Positions 34,111-44,544 of a stretch of 64,000 bases of DNA are shown one piece after another. The notes under the pieces were generated by a model that ran no database searches, had not been told where the DNA came from, and saw only the letters and a list, made by a program, of their open reading frames with translations. This DNA comes from Adiantum capillus-veneris (Eukaryota; Streptophyta; Polypodiopsida; Polypodiales; Pteridaceae): contig CM043942.1 in NCBI GenBank assembly GCA_014529385.2, positions 107,941,141 through 108,005,140 of the forward strand. The letters run 5' to 3'. Positions within the stretch are counted from its first letter, which is position 1. Every line of letters begins with the position of its first letter. The translations under genes and the position numbers were made by a program.

Positions 34111-36222
34111 CCAAGAGGACCAGCACCAAAGGAGATTGCCCTACCCTCTGATCAAACACGAGGTACTTCACTTCAAGCAAAGGCAAGGATCTCTCCATCC
34201 TCATAGGATTAAAATACAAGTCGCCAATCTCACGAATAAACATTTATACATTGCATGCATGTGCTCTTCAAGAATCCGTAAGGGCCAATATTATGCATGC
34301 ACATAACAAGGGCGTCCTGAGCTCCTGGAATAAAAAGTTATAAATTCTTTGGTGGTTCAAATAAGTAGCAAAAGACCCCAATGTTCAAGTCTGGGGAGTG
34401 TTCTCAGAGCACAAGCACAAAAAAAAATACTGACTGAAACCTTGCCATTCAATTATACGAAAGCCCTGCACAGATTGTCTAGTTCCCAAAAGAGCCACTT
34501 ACACCTTCAAGGCGTGACGTGAGAAGGTGATGACACAAGGCAAGCAATTCGTTAGCCTGAATTTGAGTCAAAAGGGCTTCAGCAGACCATAGTTTTTCAA
34601 CCTTTGCGTACACCTTGGAAGAAAAATCGGTACCCATTTTCAGGTCATGCATATCGATGGCAGTCTCGCAGCAAAACACAAAACACCTAAAAACCTACCC
34701 ACCTTAACACAAAATGCCTAAAACCAACTACCCCATTGCTTTACTCAAGACATTGCTGTCGGGACATGAACGTCACAAGGTTCTTACAAGCACAAAGTTT
34801 CTGTCCAACCTCGGTAAAACCTTGAGGTCATCATGTCAAGGACAAAAAATAAGTCAGTTTGGCCATTTGATTGTCAATTTCTTCTAAATCTCAACATCCA
34901 ACTTAAATACAGCTGTATGTAATTAGCCATGCAAGGTAAAATCCCTATTGGATTTCAGAAATCATCTCAAGATAGGTTGAAGCATAGCTTTATTCTTCGA
35001 TTAGCTACAAAATCTTGAAATTCCAAGCATTTTACTCTACTTCCACATCACTGCATCTCCATCGAAGCTTTGCACGAAGACTTAGACAAAGAGATCCAGA
35101 GACTCAATCACGAGACCTTAAGTGAAATTGAAATCATGTGCCGTCGAAGTCATCTGGGCAGTAAAAAAACATATAAAATACTGCACTAGGTACCATCGTC
35201 ATCATCTGAACAGAAATCAAAAGCCACATTGCCATCCATAAGAAAAAGTGATTGCTCTTGTTCGAAACATTTTGAAAAGACAAGACGCATGTGAGCAATG
35301 AAATGAGCACGTTTAGGACAAAAATAAAAGACGTTCAAATTCTTTGCTTTTCATTGCTTGGGCAAACATGCCATTCATCAAAATAGAAGATCCACCAAGA
35401 GTGACGTGCTTACACAATCAAAAGAAGGTTGAGTTGAATGAGAGCTCTCAACAGCACAACAATTTCCTGGTGTTCCGCTTTGAGGTAAAAAGGTTACATA
35501 AGACAAGGTCATGTAACAATCCATTTGTGCCAAAAAAGACCACTAAAACCGTCAGCTGCCCATTGCTAAGAGTGTGTAACCTCTTGGAGGGGACTGCCTG
35601 TGTTCCGGAAGGGTGAGTATAGCACAATATTGACCAAATACAAGGACATCCCCACTAACGTCGTACATACACGGACACAAGCATACATTGATACAAAGAT
35701 CTGCATACCGAGTTTCTAGAGATGCAAGGCAGACTCAGCCATAATTAAGCCTAGCAGTTAAAGAATCCCCACCGTCCCCTCATCCAAGTAGGCTGCTCTC
35801 TCTGCTGTCTGACTAAAGCAATGCATCTAATCCTGACTGTATACTCAAAAAAAAAGACACTAAAGCTCGACCATGCTCTATAGAAAACCACTGCCGCTTC
35901 CTTGGATCCCAGTAAAACTAAGAGATCCGTCTCCCCTCCCATATCCATAACCGCCAATATGAAGCCTCCTCGAAATGGAAAATAGGGGTCTACACTCTCG
36001 TCCCTTTCCCTTGGCACCAATGACTTTGACCTGATGCCCAGTGGAAGCTGCTAATATGGGACCCAGGACCCTTGATCTGCTAATCAGATAGCATGCACAC
36101 ATGGCCAGATCAGTCAAGCCACTCTAAAAAGTAATTGGAGGCGCTTAGCTAGGATGTGAGTCCCCTCCTCAAAGAAAGCCCAACAACCCACATGCTCTCC
36201 CATAGTACCAGCACCTCTAAGT
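34111..36222. other. no recognisable gene
   Basis: Only short frames, the longest being 96 codons at 34016-34306 and 90 codons at 35344-35616, without motifs that I can assign. No repeat or RNA structure stood out. Confidence 0.55.
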
Positions 36223-36767
36223 GTTGAAGTTTATGCATCTCAAGTGAATCCCCAATGTGATCCTATTTATTTCCTTTGTCATTTTAGGTATTTGTTTTAC
36301 TTATTTGACGTGGGTCTGGGTCCGACAATTCAGAAGAGGGGTATTTTAAATCCCCTAATAGTAGTATATAAACACACTTGCCCCATTGTATAATCATCTA
36401 ATTCATTGTCAAGATGGTTGGTTCAAGCAATCTCTCTCTCTCTCTCTCTCTCTCTTCCTTCTTCTTCTTCTTCTTCTCATGGGTCTCTCACTGTTTTTAG
36501 GGTTTCGTCACTTCTTCTTTGTTGTTTTTAGGGTTTTCGAAATTGCTTTTTGGCTGTTTTTAGGGTTTCGTCTCTGTTTTTTTTGTTGATTTTAGGGTTT
36601 TGAAACTGTTTTTAGGGTTTCGTCACCGTTTCTTACTGTTTTTTAGGGTTTCTTCACTGTTTTTTCTTGTTTTTTAGGGTTTCAAATCTGTGTTTTGCTG
36701 TTTTTTTAAGGTTTCACAAGCGTTTCTTGCTGTTTTTTAGGGTTTCTTGTATTTTTTTGTTGTTTTA

Positions 36768-36809
<42 letters not shown>

Positions 36810-36819
36810 CATTGGAGAA
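36223..36819 (+). promoter_or_regulatory. TATA and TTTAGGGTTT array upstream of LINE ORF1
   Basis: A TATA-like TATATAAA lies at 36365-36372, then CT repeats (36427-36452). Eight copies of TTTAGGGTTT plus one degenerate copy follow between about 36495 and 36745, spaced about 25-60 bases apart in a T-rich background, then another CT run (36771-36805). TTTAGGG is the plant telomere unit and, singly, the telo-box of plant promoters. The array directly precedes the LINE ORF1. The segment starting TGTTGAAG at 36223 could alternatively be an old LTR piece. Confidence 0.55.
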
Positions 36820-37717
36820 GTGCCGACGACTTTCCCACCGTGTAAGAAGACGCATCCCTCGCCGACCGCCCACAAAGCCTCTTTCATGAGGACAAGAAAG
36901 AGGATGTCGGCAATAGAGAAGGAAATGAGAGAATGGAGAAACGAAGTGGAAGAGTGGAGGAAAGAGAGGAGCAATATTCTTCAAAGATGGACCAAAGAAA
37001 GAGATGAATGTGTAGCAAGATCGCTTCGCTCGAGGAGAAAGTGGTAATCCAAGATTCCATCATCCGAAATTTAAAAGCAAAAAGTGGCAGCTCCAAGAAG
37101 GCGAAATTCAGCCATCCACGATGGAAGAATTGAATACCATGAGAGAAGAAATACGGGTTATCAAGGAAGGTGAGGAGAAGAAGTCATGGACCGTGGTCAT
37201 CTCCGCAACAAAAAAGAAAGTAGAGGAGGTCGAAAAATGGATTGAGGTTGCCAAGAAAGGAAAAGGTAAGGAAGCTCCTTGTACACCCACTCTTATTAAG
37301 ATGACCATCGAAAAGGAACAAAGGAGGAGGATGTTGGCTCTACATGTGAGGGTAACCGGCCTCAAGGACATAAACAATGTGGAAAAAGAGGTCACAAGCC
37401 TCACATCCATGATGGGGGTGGACAAGCCTTCACACACAAAGGCATGAAGAGTGGGCAGGAAGAGTGATGGCCCGAGAGAATCTTCAAAAGGGAGAGCTCT
37501 CATACTACACTTCCCCTCCTTGGAAGAGAAGAAGGAATTCTTGAGAAAGAGGCCTACTCTCAAGAAGACAGGTATTTTCCTCAGTGATGATCTCACTTTC
37601 TCACAGCTTGCACATATGAGAGAGGTAATGCGAGAGATTACGGCAGCAAGGGAGAAGGGAAAGATTGCCTTTTACAGAGATGGTCGGGTAGTGATTGTAG
37701 AGCGGCGCTCTACATGA
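36820..37717 (+). pseudogene. LINE ORF1-like nucleic-acid-binding protein
   Basis: The first part (MPTTFPPCKKTHPSPTAHKA, then a long coiled coil with EMREWRNEVEEWRKERSN) is open to 37047. After a frame change it continues from about 37095 with TMEELNTMREEIRVIKEGEE, and after the TGA at 37444-37446 with ALILHFPSLEEKKEFLRKRP and KKTGIFLSDDLTFSQLAHMREV. The last block has the pattern of an L1-type ORF1 RNA-binding and C-terminal domain (f.s.e.k..fL...r..lk..gi...dDlT). It would package LINE RNA. At least one frameshift and one stop disable it. Confidence 0.65.
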
Positions 37718-37747
37718 CGGTGTGAGACCTATGGGACCACACTAAAG

Positions 37748-37960
37748 ATGGCTACTTGGAATTGTAATGGATCAGAGACTGACTCGGTTTATACAGAGGA
37801 GATCTATAGCCGTCTATGCACAGCCGGTCCTGGCCTCTCAGTGGAGGAGTGCACCACTTTACTCATTGAGACACTGCATGGTGCAGCATCAGAGGCATGC
37901 CCACACACTCAGTCGGGTCGGTGCCCAAACCTGTCCATGGCTGTAATTGCAGGTTTTTGA
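37748..37960 (+). pseudogene. LINE ORF2 fragment, internally deleted
   Basis: ATG 37748 starts MATWNCNGSE, the opening of an AP-type endonuclease in non-LTR ORF2. Within about ten residues it jumps to EECTTLLIETLHGAASEACP, which looks like the linker between endonuclease and RT. The bulk of the endonuclease is missing, no RT follows, and the frame ends at 37960. It starts 31 bp after the ORF1 stop, as expected for a two-ORF LINE. Confidence 0.6.
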
Positions 37961-39084
37961 CCCAATTTCACTAGCATAACGGCGCAAATATCCCTGTAGG
38001 TCAAAAATAGTAAATACACATCAAGGCCACTTTCCCTCGTGGTATGGAAGCTTTCTAGTGAGCTGTAGATCAATTTCAGCATGCTGTAATTTTCTGTTTT
38101 GCCACTGTTAGGTGCCTACTGCCCTGTACACGCATCCCAAGGCCTTTCCGAGGCTCCCCTGGCGATTCCTTGCAGTTTAGGTGCGAAACCCTAAACCTGC
38201 AAAAAAACACAGCAGGCTGTAATTCTCTGTTTTGGACCGTTTCGAGCGGAGCCAGCACGCCTACGCGTGCCTCAGGTGCTCTTGCACGCAATGGGACAGT
38301 TCCCCTGTAAATCGGACGAGTTTTCAAGCGAGAAAACTCTCCGTTCTCGTATTCCTTCGCGGTGGAACTGTGGGGATTAGCAATTAGCTAATCCGGTTCC
38401 TGTACAAAAGGCTCTTGCCTTGGCCAACGTGCATAAAACCCCCAAAATTATACATGGTCATCTGAGAAGCCCAACTAGTGGGGAATTACCATATGTGCAA
38501 AGGGGAGAGAGATGCGCGAGTGCAAATCATCGCACTACATAGAGCAAGGGAGAAGGCAAGCTTTCCATTAAAGCTGTGAGCACCTGCACCCACTACTAAC
38601 ACACACACTAGCACTTCATGAACAAAATTAACCTCCTCTCTCAAATTGGGCGCCCCCTCTGCATGCAGATCTGGCAGAATGATCTGGAGCCGCCATGAGT
38701 CCCTTATGCCTCTTTTGAGTTAATTTCCTAGTACCCACCAACTTATAAGTGTCGCGAGGGGCCTAAATGACTTTGAACTGAGCTTAGACACCCTTTTACT
38801 GCTCGAATTCCAATGCCGATTAGTCCAACCAACTCGTGGTGACCTGCCCTTCCCAGCTGCGGGTGAAACTCTCAGTCGGCCGTTTCACACTGGCCACGCA
38901 ATGTCCGGTCATTTGCAACTTTAAAAAGAGGATCTTAAAAATTAAACAAAAATCATCGAAAAGAAACCAACAACTCAAGTTAGCAATTGCCACGTCCTCG
39001 TGACACTTTTAATATCCTTCGGACCGATCGATGGAAGCGTATGGTGAAGGCCATTGTCGGGGTCAACAAGCTATGTCATGGATA
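37961..39084. other. no recognisable gene
   Basis: GC-richer than its surroundings, with short frames only. The phrase gctgtaatt.tctgtttt occurs twice (about 38081 and 38216), hinting at an old internal duplication. It may include the missing outer part of the RLG-3 5' LTR, but no match to the 3' LTR is visible before about 39085. Confidence 0.5.
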
Positions 39085-39298
39085 GACGGAGGACAACAGT
39101 CTGGAGTCGTATTCTTCTCTCTCTCTCTCAGTCTCAACACCTTCATTCATAGTGTCGTTCACTTTGTTTGTGATCATTTACACTCTCTCACTAAAGGAAC
39201 GGAAGGCTCTCCCTTCCGTAAGTAAAAGGAACCCTTGAGCATAGTTCGGAGCACTCATCTTTAGCAAAGTTCAACATTCACTTCCGCTGCATCTTACA
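39085..39298 (+). repeat. RLG-3 5' LTR, inner end only
   Basis: From about gacaacagtctgg the sequence parallels the 3' LTR through a CT run and gaaggctctcccttccgtaag, and it ends ATCTTACA before the Met-tRNA primer site. Upstream sequence no longer matches the 3' LTR. Confidence 0.8.
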
Positions 39299-39643
39299 TT
39301 GGTATCAGAGCTTTGGCAGTGTTCTATATCACTCAAGGAAAGAACCACAAGAAATTTTTTGCTTGTTGTGGTTGCACGTAACCCAAGTCCACTTGGGCGT
39401 GTCGATTCCTAATCGTGTTTTTGAAGAGTGACAGGTAACCCAAGAAAGAAGGGCTTGTCCGACCTCCCCTTGTTCCTCTTTTCACTCATTGAGAGTGGAC
39501 CGTGCACTTAGCGGCCAGCCAATCGATGTGAGGTGGGAAAAGCAACCTTGGTGTGAGCGCAAGGCCACCAAGGGTGCGCCCGCAGGAAAGAGTAGAGCTA
39601 AGGTAAGAGAAAAGCCTTCTCTAACACAGATTGCAAGCTAAAG

Positions 39644-39723
39644 AAAGACCTCAAGAACCTCAAGAGCTCAAGAACCTCAAGGACTCAAGAACCTCAAGAA
39701 CCCAAGAACCACAAGAACCCAAG
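39644..39723. repeat. caagaacctcaaga minisatellite
   Basis: Seven or so imperfect copies of caagaacctcaaga / caagaacc in the leader just before the gag start. Confidence 0.9.
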
Positions 39724-39758
39724 TTCCTCGTGGAGTCAAGTACCCAAGATCTCAGTGT

Positions 39759-40540
39759 ATGGTCATCAACCGAAGTGGAATGGATACTTTGCGTGGAGGT
39801 GATGAGCCTGGAGGTGGCAAAGAAGAATTTTTCCCACCAGGAGGTTTTTCCGACCCCTCCCCTTCCCCATCTACGCCACGGTTTGCACCAAATCCGATGG
39901 AGGCCTTGGTCAAGTCAATGATGGACATGATGCAACAACAAGAAGCGCAACGCGCCGCCTTGGATCGCGAGCGTGATCAAGTGCGCTTAGCGGCCAAAGA
40001 AAGAAGGACAATCTTGGATCGCGAGCGCGAAGAAAGAAAGGCAACCTTGGATCGCAAGCACGAAGAAAGACGAGCGGCCTTGGAGCTAGAGCGTGAGGCG
40101 CAGAGAGACCAACCCATGCAAGAGTTGGTCCTACAAGTACTCACCTCGAAGCCCGAGCCGGTCAAACATATTGGTAGTTCATCAAGTAGCACAAGCAGAG
40201 ATTCGGACTCCAACAACCCCGTCACTAAGAAGTTCACGTTCAGTAAGTATGACGGTAAGATGGATGCTACTAATATTCACTCTTGGTTGCATCAATTTAA
40301 TGCTTACTTTGGGACAACTAAGAATACAAGAAATTGCAAGGTTTTAACGGCAGCCATGTACCTTGCCGGTGATGCCATTAATTGGTACCACGCATGGCAA
40401 GAGGCACAGTTGACTGCGCACCTAGAGGAAGTCGAAGAAGGTATGCTAGGTACCTATCCTTCAATTGGGCTGACTTCCAAGACAAGCTCAAGGCACGATT
40501 TATGCCACCTCAGTACCTAGCACAGTTGAAAGACGATTGG
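39759..40540 (+). pseudogene. RLG-3 gag, first part
   Basis: Frame from 39759 (ATG 39780 is an alternative start, MDTLRGGDEPGGG). A coiled coil of LDRERDQVRLAAKERRTILD-type units occupies residues about 60-120. The retrotransposon gag core follows (FTFSKYDGKMDATNIHSWLHQ, LTAAMYLAGDAINWYHAWQE). A frameshift near 40440 moves it to another frame (YLSFNWADFQDKLKARFMPP, LAQLKDDW). At 40540 it is interrupted by RLX-1a and resumes in frame at 43417. Confidence 0.87.
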
Positions 40541-41198
40541 TGTAACAAACTGCTGACGTGTCAAAGCCTAAAGAATGGAGCCAACTTACAGATGCCGGCC
40601 GAGGGGCCTAAACCCTTAGAAGAACAAGTAACAGAAGAAGAAGTCCTACCAACTTATGGGGACCCCGTCCAATAGGGCCCCAAGTGACATAAAGGATTCA
40701 AATAAAGCAGGATCCGCACACAAACACAAACTGATGACGTGGCAGATTTTTCGAAAATTGCATTGTCATGATGATGTGGCAAGCTGTACGGAATTCCGCG
40801 TTTTGTGCTGATTGATGACATGGCAGGCTGTGCGGATTTCCGTGATTTACGTTGACAGCTTTTGGTATTGCTTTTTGGACCAAAAGCTTTTGAGTTTTGA
40901 AGGCTTTTCACTGTAACTGCTTTTCAGGCCAAGGGCCCTTAAGTATGAGGTTAAGGCTCATTCTCTGGCATGCTTCCTGGCGAAGGTGCAGAGTTTGGAG
41001 TACCGGCTTGTACTGTGTTGATGCAATATAAAGAAATACCGAAAGGGACGCCAAGGTTTGGGGCTAATACTCTCTGAGGTGGAATTCAACCACTCCGTGT
41101 CGCGTGTCGTCTTTCTCTCTAGTTCAGTTGTTATTGAAGTGATAAAAGTCTATTCGGTCTGCTCTTTTCTATTGGCACGTGGTGCCCGTCTTGTGACA
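40541..41198 (+). repeat. RLX-1a 5' LTR
   Basis: 658 bp, TG...CA ends. It contains paired gatgacgtggca-like phrases and an aagaaataccgaaaggg block near 41030 that is also present in the RLG-5 LTRs. Confidence 0.92.
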
Positions 41199-41225
41199 GT
41201 GGTATCAGAGCATCAGGTTGGAGGG

Positions 41226-41305
41226 CGAAGATACCTCAAAATAAAAATTCCAATAGCTCTGGCTACGTCGAAGATACCTCAAAATAAAAATTCCAATAGC
41301 TCTGT
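41226..41305. repeat. 43-bp tandem duplication in RLX-1a leader
   Basis: cgaagatacctcaaaataaa and the following bases occur at 41226 and again at 41269. RLX-1b lacks this. Confidence 0.9.
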
Positions 41306-41437
41306 CTGCTCTTTTGTAGGACCAATATGCCACTCCCACCCTTACTTCATCGCGCATCGGGCGCGCTCCCATCTTCACCGCTCATGTCTTACAGGGCATA
41401 AGCCATTAAGATCACTTGCAAGAGAAGGATCTAAGAT

Positions 41438-41830
41438 TTGTTTCGAGCTGCTGTTTTTCTCAGAGGCGCTGCCATGCACATGTTGATAGCTACCAAGCAG
41501 CATACTCCAAGTACTTGGCAAGCTTTCAGGAAAATTTTTGCCCGAAGTTATATGGTTTCTGACATCTTCCTTCGGAGTGCAACTTCTGGCAGAGTGGGGT
41601 ATCCTGAAATGCTTGCCATGGAAACCCTAGAAGATTATATCTTGAAATTTCTCGACATCTCTCAGTAGATGTCTCTTCTCGAGTTGATAACCTTGGAGGT
41701 TCGATGCGACTGCTATCTTGGGACTACCATCGCTGCCAAAGAAACACTGTCTGTCCAAGAGCTGATGGACCATGCTGTGCTCGGCTACGACCTTACAGAA
41801 TGAACCTAACCCTAACTTTTGGTGCAAGTT
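41438..41830 (+). pseudogene. RLX-1a gag-core remnant
   Basis: The frame includes HTPSTWQAFRKIFARSYMVS and METLEDYILKFLDISQ, then TAG (41666-41668), then MSLLELITLEVRCDCYLG. The spacing parallels the RLG-5 gag segment with SYCERFWNSFLPAS ... FREQIERFTLGLP. A later frame has SVQELMDHAV, matching SIQELMSHA of RLG-5. It is a shortened, frameshifted relic of a gypsy gag capsid region. Confidence 0.6.
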
Positions 41831-42530
41831 CCAGGATGGAAAGTCAGTCGACTTTTCGAGCTCGACTGATGTCGAGATTGCTTTTTAAGTTTGAAATCTG
41901 TTTTGAACCTGTTTTGGTGCTGATTTGAAATGTTTGACTCTGGTTTTAATACTGGTTTCATTGATTGGTGATTTTACTCCCGGGTGGAGAAGTGAGAAAT
42001 ACTGTTTTGGTATTGTTTGAACCTCGGAACGACGCAGGCCGATGCCTGGGGAGCATTTGGTTGTATGCTTGTAGAATAATTGTTGTTGTGACTCCCAACC
42101 CGGACCTGGATGGTTATGCAGGAGGAGTATTAAGAAGTCTGAGCAGTGGTTACTCTCAGCACCTCCAAACAACGCAGGCTGCGGTCTAGGGGCCGTTTGG
42201 TTGTAAAAGGCCTCTATATCTCCCAGCCCGGACCTTTTTAGGTTATGCAGGAGGAGTGATAAGGGAGTCGTTGAATATCTCCCGGCCCAAACCTTATTAG
42301 GTTATGCGGGAGGAGTGTTCATCGGCAACTTTATGTTTCTATGCCTTGTAACATGCATATGTGAGCATTTGTGTTGCATTGTGATGTGGCAATTACTGAA
42401 TATTCCTAATTGGATGAGATTGCCTCGGTATGTAATTTTTTAGCGCATCAAGACACCCGTGGAAGATCAGTACGGTTTGGGTGTGATGGCTAATTTTACT
42501 ACGCCGCAATATCAAGAGTTCCGATCTGGA

Positions 42531-42635
42531 CGAAAGGAGAAGCTAACTCCTTGATCAAAAGAGCCGAAAGGAGAAGATAACTCCTTGATCAAAAGAGTAG
42601 AAAGGAGAAGCTAACTCCTTGATAAAAAGAGCAAA
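42531..42635. repeat. hairpin-forming 32-33-bp repeat, three copies
   Basis: Three units of the form gaaaggagaagctaactcct + tgatcaaaagag. Each contains aaggag...ctcctt, which can pair with itself. They lie about 110 bp before the polypurine tract. RLX-1b has five. Confidence 0.92.
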
Positions 42636-42751
42636 CTGATTGTCCCTCAGAATGTCCCTCGAAATGACCCTCGGAAACTTTTGAGCTAACTTGAGTTGTT
42701 TTGCAGATATGCTGTAATCATGGACAATTACTCTCTTTTAAGAAGGGGAGA

Positions 42752-43411
42752 TGTAACAAACTGCTGACGTGTCAAAGCCTAAAGAATGGAGCCAACTTAC
42801 AAATGCCGGCTGAGGGACCTAAACCCTAAGAAGAACAAGTAACAGAAGGACTTCACCAACTTATGGGGACCTCGTCCGATGGGGCCCCAAGTGACAAAGG
42901 ATTCAAATAAAGCAGGACCCGCACACACACAAACTGATGATGTGGCAGATTTCTCGAAAATTGTGCTATCATGATGACGTGGCAAGCTGTACGGAATTCC
43001 ACGTTTTGCGCTGGCTGATGACATGGCAGGCTGTACGGATTTTCGTGATTTACGTTGGCAGCTTTTGGCATTGCTTTTTGGACCAGAAGCTTTTGAGTTT
43101 TGAAGGCTTTTCACTGTAAGTGCTTTTCAGGCCAAGGGCCTTTAAATATGAGGTTAGGGCTCATTCTCTGGCATGCTTCCTGGCGAAGGTGCAGAGTTTG
43201 GAGTACCGGATTGTACTGTGTTGATGCAATATAAAGAAATACCGAAAGGGGCGCCAAGGTTTGGGGCCAATACTCTCTGGGGTGGAATTCCGCCACTCCG
43301 TGTCGCGTGTCGAGTGTCATCTCTCTCTCTCTCAGTTCAGTTGTTATTGAAGTGCTAAAAGTCTATTCGGTCTATTCTTTTCTATTGGCACGTGGTGCCC
43401 GTCTTGTAACA
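42752..43411 (+). repeat. RLX-1a 3' LTR
   Basis: 660 bp, collinear with 40541-41198, followed by target duplication attgg. Differences are scattered substitutions plus a short CT expansion near 43320. Confidence 0.92.
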
Positions 43412-43416
43412 ATTGG

Positions 43417-43975
43417 CACGATCTCAAGCAAAATGGTATGCCAGTTATGTCTTTCTCTAATCATGTTTTGCAGCTCGGCACCCAATTACGCAAATCGGAT
43501 GATGAGCGCAAAGACGCATTTCTTTCTGGATTGGACAAGTATATCAAGTATGATGTCGAAGTACTCGATCCAGTAGATCTCAACAAGGCGGTAGCGATTG
43601 CTCTCGCGCAAGAGATGAAGCACAATAAGGGAAAGCATAAGGAGAACAAGTCTTCTCAAAGTACCTCTCAGACTCCTCAGAACCCACAGAACGGTAAGAA
43701 CGGTAAGAATGGTAAGAACGGTAATTCTTCTAGCCAATCTTCCTCTAGTCCTTCGAAAAAGAACTCACACAATGAAGCTAAGGGTACACGAACACACTTG
43801 CTAAACCTAAGCTCACCCCAGATGAAAAAGTTGCACAAGGAATCATAGGAGGATACATAACGGCAGAAGAACAAGTCCTTTATTCTAAGGAAGGTCGTTG
43901 TTATCAATGTCACGTCAAGGGTCATATAAAGAGCACATATCCTAAGAACCCATCCAACGAACCTAAAGAGCCCAC
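43417..43975 (+). pseudogene. RLG-3 gag, second part
   Basis: Continues the gag core (QLRKSDDERKDAFLSGLDKY, LNKAVAIALAQEMKHNKGKH), followed by a Ser/Asn/Gln-rich linker with a GKN tandem. After a frameshift near 43790 it reads LTPDEKVAQGI and a knuckle CYQCHVKGHIKSTY, in which the last Cys of CX2CX4HX4C has become Tyr. Confidence 0.85.
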
Positions 43976-44018
43976 AGAACCCAGATCCTCTATTAATGCC
44001 ATAAATGAGAACACTCGT

Positions 44019-44544
44019 GTGTGCCAAGTTTCTCATGATCCTCTCATTGATGAGTCTCTCATGAAGTGTTATGGTCATGTGAATGGTCAACACATGGTGG
44101 TCTTGTTTGATTCTGGTAGTATGCATGATGTGATTGGTGACTCTCTTGTCGAAAGAGTCCCCCTTGGAGGTTCGCAAGACATCTCCTCTCGAGGTGTCGG
44201 GCTTCGCTCCCGGTATGGACACTCTCATTACACGAGAGTGCCTTGATGTGTTGTTCCCTGTTCAGCAAGCGTCCTTCCGCAGAAAATTTGTAGTGTCTCC
44301 TCTTTCAGAATGTGATATGATTTTGGGCATTAGATGGTTTCATGAGCATAACCCTCTCATTGATTGGGCGGACAATACTCTCACTCTAAATGCCAAAAGT
44401 GACTCTCTCGTCATCATTCGTGGTGAGGAAGTTGTTCATTCTTTACCTCTCATTTCTAATGTGCAGGCGAAGCTTCAAAAGAAACAGGAAAAGAAGACTC
44501 TCTCAGACTTTTCTTCTCCAAAGCACGACACATGTTTTGCATGA
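44019..44544 (+). pseudogene. RLG-3 retropepsin
   Basis: MVVLFDSGSMHDVIGDSL holds the catalytic D-S-G. After a frameshift near 44170 the domain continues with CLDVLFPVQQASFRRKF and ends with SECDMILGIRWFHEHNPLID, the typical ILG...W...HNP close of gypsy proteases. No RT follows. Just downstream is an acidic linker with a 39-bp tandem repeat (about 44535-44620, VIIHKDD units). Confidence 0.85.

Larger units (their letters stand above)
40541..43411 (+). mobile_element. RLX-1a, non-autonomous LTR element
   Basis: LTRs at 40541-41198 and 42752-43411 start TGTAACAAACTGCTGACG and end TTGTGACA / TTGTAACA. Primer site tggtatcagagc lies at 41200-41211, polypurine tract aagaaggggaga at 42740-42751, and target duplication attgg at 40536-40540 and 43412-43416. 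The interior is only 1.55 kb and lacks pol, with just a decayed gag core. Removing it restores the RLG-3 gag frame (LKDDW joined to HDLKQNG). Confidence 0.93.

Noticed and set aside
36223-36420. A solo LTR beginning TGTTGAAG with TATA box
   Set aside because: No matching second LTR, primer site or target duplication was seen. It is kept only as an alternative for the LINE upstream region.
38700-38960. GC-richer stretch considered as a ribosomal RNA fragment
   Set aside because: I could not match it to conserved rRNA blocks and it has no clear helices of that kind.
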